Below, one piece after another: positions 59,420 through 64,000 of a stretch of 64,000 nucleotides of DNA. The first letter of the stretch is position 1. Each line of letters opens with the position of its first letter. The notes under the pieces are model-generated. The model was not told where the DNA came from and ran no database searches. It saw only the letters and a program-made list of their open reading frames with translations. The translations under genes were made by a program, and so were the position numbers. This stretch comes from Sequoia sempervirens. Lineage: Eukaryota > Streptophyta > Pinopsida > Cupressales > Cupressaceae. The stretch spans positions 186,001-250,000 of the forward strand of contig VDFB02344295.1 in the NCBI GenBank assembly GCA_007258455.2, read 5' to 3'.

Positions 59420-59431
59420 GCTGAGAGGGAG
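59420..59431 (+). other. Polypurine tract of element D
   Basis: GCTGAGAGGGAG directly precedes the 3' LTR start TGTTGATG. Confidence 0.8.
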
Positions 59432-60085
59432 TGTTGATGATAACATGCAGCGTCAGAAGTAACTTCCAGCAATCCCATTATTATGAATAAATTAAATGAT
59501 AGCTCTAAAGCTATTTAATTTATTATGAGTCAAGGGGCACGATTTCTAAAGTCACTTTGATTTGTTAAAGAAGATAATTATTAAATGAAGTGACACGTAT
59601 TTTGTGTCAAGGCCAACCTCTCTCTCTTGGCGTGACTTACATTGAATGGATGCGTCTATTTGAAAGGAGACATATCTTTATTATTAGCCGACTTGCTTAA
59701 ATAAGGTGGTGACCTTTCAATATGTATAAATATGAGTTCGCCTTCTCATTATGGACATCAAGTTAGAAGAAAAGTTTATCATATTCGAGTCAAGTCTAAA
59801 GTGCAAACTCATCAAGGCAGTTATGTATTGTTTGAAAGCCTAAGTTATTCTTCAGTGAACTGTGTTCTCTTATTGTTGTGTGCATCATCTCTTGGTGCTT
59901 GTAATTGGGCCTGTATCTTGCCCTCTTGTAAAGAAGATCATTCTAGAGATAATTCTATATATAAGTGATATATTGTTGTTGGGTTTTTCTCCCTCAAGAG
60001 GAGGGTTTTCCTAGGGTATCTGTTGTGTTATCTTGTCTAATTTGAATTAATTTATGTGCATTCAATCTAATCATTAAAATTTACA
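59432..60085 (+). repeat. 3' LTR of element D
   Basis: Same length as the 5' LTR. The hairpin is conserved at 59486-59524 without any change in its stem, although the surrounding LTR differs at about 5% of sites by eye. Confidence 0.93.
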
Positions 60086-62901
60086 CTGAGCACATAATGG
60101 ATTCAATAAAAAAAGGGATTTAAAAACTTTCAAGCAAATGTAGGGCTCGAATACCATGATTGTTGAAGCCTACACACAATGAATAGATTGGATTTGTGAA
60201 AAGTTTTTAGTAATTCTAAAGCACATGCAACTCCAAGGGAATACCACGCCAAAATGTGATGACAAAGATAAAGTTCTCATAAACTTGCAGCCATTACAAA
60301 CGAAGAAAATTCCATGCCATGGAAACTTCAGGCAGATGAATGTTGGATGAGGCACCCAACACACCAAGTGAGGATGGCTTGTACCCACAGGGAAAATGTA
60401 ATGTAAAATGGATTTGTCGAATAGTCTCTAATAACTTACAAATAAATGCAAGTGAAAGCCCATGCATAGAGAGGGTATAGACATCCATCAAAACGTAGGG
60501 CACACATTCACATCATTGGCATAAATGAAATTGTTGAAAGAGGCCTTAGTAACTTCAAAAGCTACCAAAGAAAACTCACACAAGAAGAGATGAAGAGATC
60601 CAACAGAGCACAAAGAATCTGTAGCCATCGCTCCATCTCAAAGGGAAGATTCATAAAGAATATGGAAGAGATGATGCGCTGGAGTAAATTGTAGAAATCC
60701 ATCAAAGCCTAAAGGAAGTGGCACGGTTGGCAACCGGGTACACACACCTAGCAAAGTAGAGGAAAATGAATATCAAATAGATATAGTCTCATTGAAACAC
60801 CATGGTTGCACTTTACACAGAAGAGAGATGAGCACCACACAATAGGAGAAAGGATAATGTAAGTGTCTGATGCTGTGAATAAAGCCTTAAAAGAGGATAC
60901 CATGGAGGCTGATGGAAGGTGCTATTTAGGTTGTGCCGCCATAGCCAAACAAGTGCAGGAACGAGCAAACATAGAATATTAGGGTAAACAAAGATGGGGC
61001 AAGTGAGATCAACAGTGGAGGAGCGAGATCTAAATGCAACAAGATCTTGTCTATTGCTCACTGGCCTACGGTTTCGACAAGCTCATGGGTTAAAACCTGC
61101 GGGATTGGCAAGAACAGAACGCGTGGCATATGGGGTCCTCGGTCAAAGCTCTATTGAATGGGTAAAATATTAAAGAGGCCTGATGAAGTGTTAAAATATG
61201 AATCCTTTGTTGATGTTAAAGTTAAAATGCTCATGTGATGAGGAAGCTTGGGTGGGCCCCGTGCATTTTATAAAATGCATAAGTGAAATTTATTAAAGTC
61301 CAATACTTCGATTCTTAAAAAGGACCTACATTTGTCTTATGAAAGGTAAAACATTTAAAGTTAAATGTTTTGTCGTGATTTATTTTCTCAAATCAATGGC
61401 TGGAGCAAGAGTTTAAAAGGGGGCTTGCGTGAATCAAATGTGCCCTATGTAATATTTAAATACTTTCCCTTTTGAAAGGTAAAGTATTTTAATGGGTGAA
61501 ATATGTGGAGATTTTAAACGTAGAGCATTCTTAATATGTAAAAGTGGAGTGCGAGTAAGTTTTAAAACACTTCAGTGAGATGAAAATATGGGGATGGAGA
61601 CTTTATGCAACTAGGTAATATTTTTTTAGAAAAAAAGTATTACCAAGAGCTCCTCTATAAAGTTGAATACTTTATTATGCTGGGAAATAGGTGCAGCCAC
61701 AACAAACGAACAAAAAATGGATTTTTCACGGGAAAGCAAGGATGAAGATATTTTCCAACAACTGAGTGATGGAGTGAGATTCATCACATGGGCATTTTTT
61801 CAATTGCTTGGCAACTTGAGACAAAGGCGGAATTTGGAGGAAAATTTTGTTGATACAAAGGGAAGAGAGATGAGAGATGCTTTAAAATTGTGTTGATCAA
61901 TGGGAGAGAATGTTCCAGATGGCATCTGTAGATCATTCTTCTGGGGCTTTCTATTTTCCTATATCTTCTCTTCTTTTCTCATTGTAAGGGTTCTAATTGA
62001 GGGTTCCATATTCTAAAAGCTCTACAAGGCAGGGAGAAGCTCTCGGTAGATTGTAAAGCTAGGATGAAATATGACTAAGTCACTAATATGAAAGTGTCTA
62101 TGTTTTGAATTATGCTTCTATGTTAATTTTAGTTTATAATTGTATCCATGGCTGAATTGTAATACTCTTTTGGATTCAATAATAAAGTTGTCTGAGTCTT
62201 TTCATGCAATTTTGCTACATTTGAGTTATATTTGTTGCCGCCTTCTGTTATGAGAATGATGTAATTACTTTAATGAAGCATAGGTTGCATTTATTATTTC
62301 CTTTTGTTCAAGGGATAGTGTAATTTCTTCAACAAATGTGACATGAGTATTGTGTTTCAGGTGGATTTATAAGAAGGATTATCAGATAAAGCTTCAGTGG
62401 TCTGGTTGTCATAATGTGATAACATTTGCAAAGACCTTCAAAGCATGTTCAACACTGTAGGATGAAGGGCTAGTTATATAACTCCATAGCCCATTTCTTG
62501 GCACTAGTCCATTATTATGCTTTTGTTGTTTTTAGTTTGATCCCAATTCTTAAAATCAAAATCATTTCTATTATGTGTTGTGAGTACTTGTATATGCCAT
62601 GTTCTCAGTGCTGGTTGATGGAATTCATTCAATATCTTGCCAGTAATGAGTGATATTCTATGTTTCTCAACATAATTCTGTGAGAACATTACCTGTTAAG
62701 CAATATCCTATTAATTGTGTGAATGAATCTTTAGATGTTGCCAAAGGATCACCCCCCTAGGTCCTACAGAGCCTAAAGTGTAGGGGAAATGTGGTATAAT
62801 TCCATTTCCTATCAGTTGGCCTAATCCCCCATTGAATCTGATCATTAGAAAGTGGCTAGTCTATACGATTCACTGGTTTGGTTTGATTTGGAGCACCAAT
62901 A
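60086..62901 (+). repeat. LTR2 of element C, part after element D
   Basis: Starts with the second CTGAG (60086-60090) and continues exactly where 54239 left off in the alignment to LTR1 (GAGCACATAATGGATTCAAT). Ends CCAATA at 62901. It lacks the duplicated ~65-bp block seen in LTR1. TATA lies near 61653 and AATAAA near 62180. Confidence 0.85.
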
Positions 62902-63260
62902 GGATGTATGAGTAAATAAAACACAAGATAAATTATAAAGATGGTGTAATGGGATCTAAGCCAAATATTTAACCTAAATCACTCATTCCATTATAAAACA
63001 TTGAGGGACCCAAAATTAACCAAGAGATACTATTTGGTTGTTGTCCTCAATGCAGAACCAAACAATTTGTCAGGGTTTTGGTCTATTTTTATAGGTGATG
63101 TTGGAATGTGATTTATTTATGAGTGAAACTAGGTGAATTAAGGATAAAGTGACAAATTGTTAAAGAATTTAGAAAATACAAAACATAAAGAAAAAAATAG
63201 CTCAAGCAGATCTAGAAATTGCAGACAAAGAGGAAACTAGAATAAAAATTTGTGGCTAAA
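62902..63260 (+). repeat. Flanking direct duplication X, right copy
   Basis: Partner of 42775-43139, about 5-6% different by eye with a few short indels. It starts directly at the end of LTR2 and stops matching at GGCTAAA/C. Confidence 0.9.
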
Positions 63261-63523
63261 CTGGTAGAATAGGGGCATTGGACACCCTAGTCTAGAAGTT
63301 TTGAATTTCAAGGTTTTAAAGTTGGTATAGATAGAGAAGGGTCTGTAATTTTTTTACCGTGAAAATCCATATATAAAGATCGATAGAGTGTGAATAATAA
63401 ACTTACCCTAATTTAATGACAAAAGTTACACGAATGGTTGAACTAGGGTTTTGAAGCCTTGAGATCCCAAATCCCCTTCAATCTACTTTAGACTTGTAAC
63501 TTGCAAGGAAATGGGGAGAAGGG
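63261..63523. other. No gene seen
   Basis: Spacer of about 260 bp. A 17-codon frame MGRRVVSNNEVNNAKT (from 63511) overlaps the following gag fragment in another frame and is not convincing. Confidence 0.5.
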
Positions 63524-64000
63524 TTGTATCAAACAACGAAGTCAACAATGCCAAAACATAAAGAGGACCATGCCCTAGAAACAACTACCCTAAAAAATGT
63601 AAGTACACACCATTGGGGAAATCTATTGTTCGTAATTATGCAAAATTTGGTGCAGTCCAACCTCATCATGCTCCCCAACTATCAAAATTACCAAGAACCT
63701 CAAGTTAAACCAACATGGTATAACAAGAAGGATCTTTGTGATTTCCATAATATCAAAGGACATAAGATGATGTGCTGCATGAAACTTAAAAACATTATCC
63801 AAGATCTAATCAACAATGGAGATGTGGTTGTTGATAAGTAATCAGGCAACCAAGACCTCAAAATATACAAGAACCTAATGTCAAATCATAACAAGGGAAA
63901 CAAAAATGGAAAGGAGAAGGATTACTCCAATGTATGTCATGTGTATAACAATGTCATCGCATCTTGTGATAATTTCATATTATTTATCACCATCAAAGAA
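63524..64000 (+). pseudogene. Ty3/gypsy gag fragment, C-terminal part, runs off the window
   Basis: One frame from about 63548 (MPKHKEDHALETTTLKNVS) to the window end with a single TAA at 63839-63841. The segment CDFHNIKGHKMMCCMKLKNI then IQDLINNGDVV matches the gag motif of plant gypsy elements, where a C-x2-H-x4-H-x4-C arrangement is followed by L-K-x2-I-x-x-L-I. No RT is in view; it would lie beyond 64000. Relation to element C is possible, since Ogre-like helpers use such gags, but unproven. Confidence 0.6.

Larger units (their letters stand above)
54240..60085 (+). mobile_element. Copia element D, complete, nested in LTR2 of C
   Basis: Two 654-bp LTRs (54240-54893, 59432-60085) with TGTTG...TTACA ends, target duplication CTGAG on both sides, initiator tRNA-Met primer site and purine tract. 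The total is 5846 bp. Gag, protease, integrase, RT and RNase H are in copia order. I count roughly 30 differences between the LTRs by eye, so it is not recent, but it is less broken than A and B: about six stops and two frameshifts. Confidence 0.95.
43140..62901 (+). mobile_element. Element C: Ogre/Tat-like non-autonomous LTR element with ~5-kb LTRs
   Basis: Order: ORF tail remnant, LTR1 (to 48486), primer site, 5' leader, one long gag-like ORF, LTR2 (from about 52105, interrupted by element D, to 62901). LTR size is about 5 kb without D. The primer site TGGCGACTCTGCTGGGGA is that of Ogre/Tat-type Ty3/gypsy elements, which are also known for LTRs of this size. There is no protease, RT, RNase H or integrase, so C needed helpers. 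LTR2 ends CCAATA against CCAACA in LTR1; the base pair GGATG next to it is the candidate target site. Confidence 0.8.

Noticed and set aside
42775..63260. The 360-bp X duplication as a normal target duplication
   Set aside because: LTR elements make 4-6-bp duplications, and the left X copy is not adjacent to an LTR end.

Overview
This is eukaryotic DNA, almost certainly from a seed plant with a large repeat-filled genome; I lean towards a gymnosperm such as a conifer. The evidence is indirect: nested LTR retrotransposons with initiator-Met or Ogre-type primer sites, a plant L1-type LINE with a DUF4283-like ORF1, AT-rich spacers, and protein families I remember (unverified) as abundant in gymnosperm assemblies. 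I see no intact host gene, no tRNA or rRNA gene and no CRISPR. Nearly everything is mobile DNA in various stages of decay.

Layout: 1-2195 holds a degraded minus-strand ORF followed by a polypurine tract and LTR-like sequence. 2188-9144 is a minus-strand copia-type element with 2-kb LTRs and no recognisable genes inside (LARD-like). 10190-11169 is a broken G-patch plus double zinc-knuckle gene, followed by a ~26-bp minisatellite. 12533-12818 and 25002-25356 are two hairpin elements with 13-bp target duplications; each arm carries a hammerhead-ribozyme motif. 13977-14393 is a small ORF with one stop. 17060-25600 is a decayed LINE on the minus strand with an unusual third ORF downstream of ORF2; the second hairpin element sits in its ORF1. 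From 26347 to about 36900 a plus-strand copia element (A) is split by a complete minus-strand copia element (B, 27269-34239, TSD CTATG). From 42775 to 63260 lies a very large Ogre/Tat-like non-autonomous element (C) with ~5-kb LTRs and a single ~980-codon gag-like acidic ORF. Its right LTR is interrupted by a complete copia element (D, 54240-60085, TSD CTGAG), and C is flanked by a 360-bp direct duplication. The window ends in a fragment of another gypsy gag.

The most interesting content is the pair of hammerhead-bearing foldback elements. They combine long inverted arms, a one-sided 30-36-nt head containing TTTCCACAATCCATA, 13-bp target duplications and a conserved CTGATGA...GAAAC core with compensatory change in stem I. 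These traits fit Penelope-like retroelement derivatives better than MITEs or retrozymes. Second is element C: giant LTRs, an Ogre-type primer site and a gag-plus-acidic-tail protein without polymerase. Its duplicated ORF tail shows three stops to be C-to-T changes.

No gene here can be said to work with another in a host pathway. The only functional relations are inside retroelements, and every autonomous element seen has disabling stops or frameshifts.
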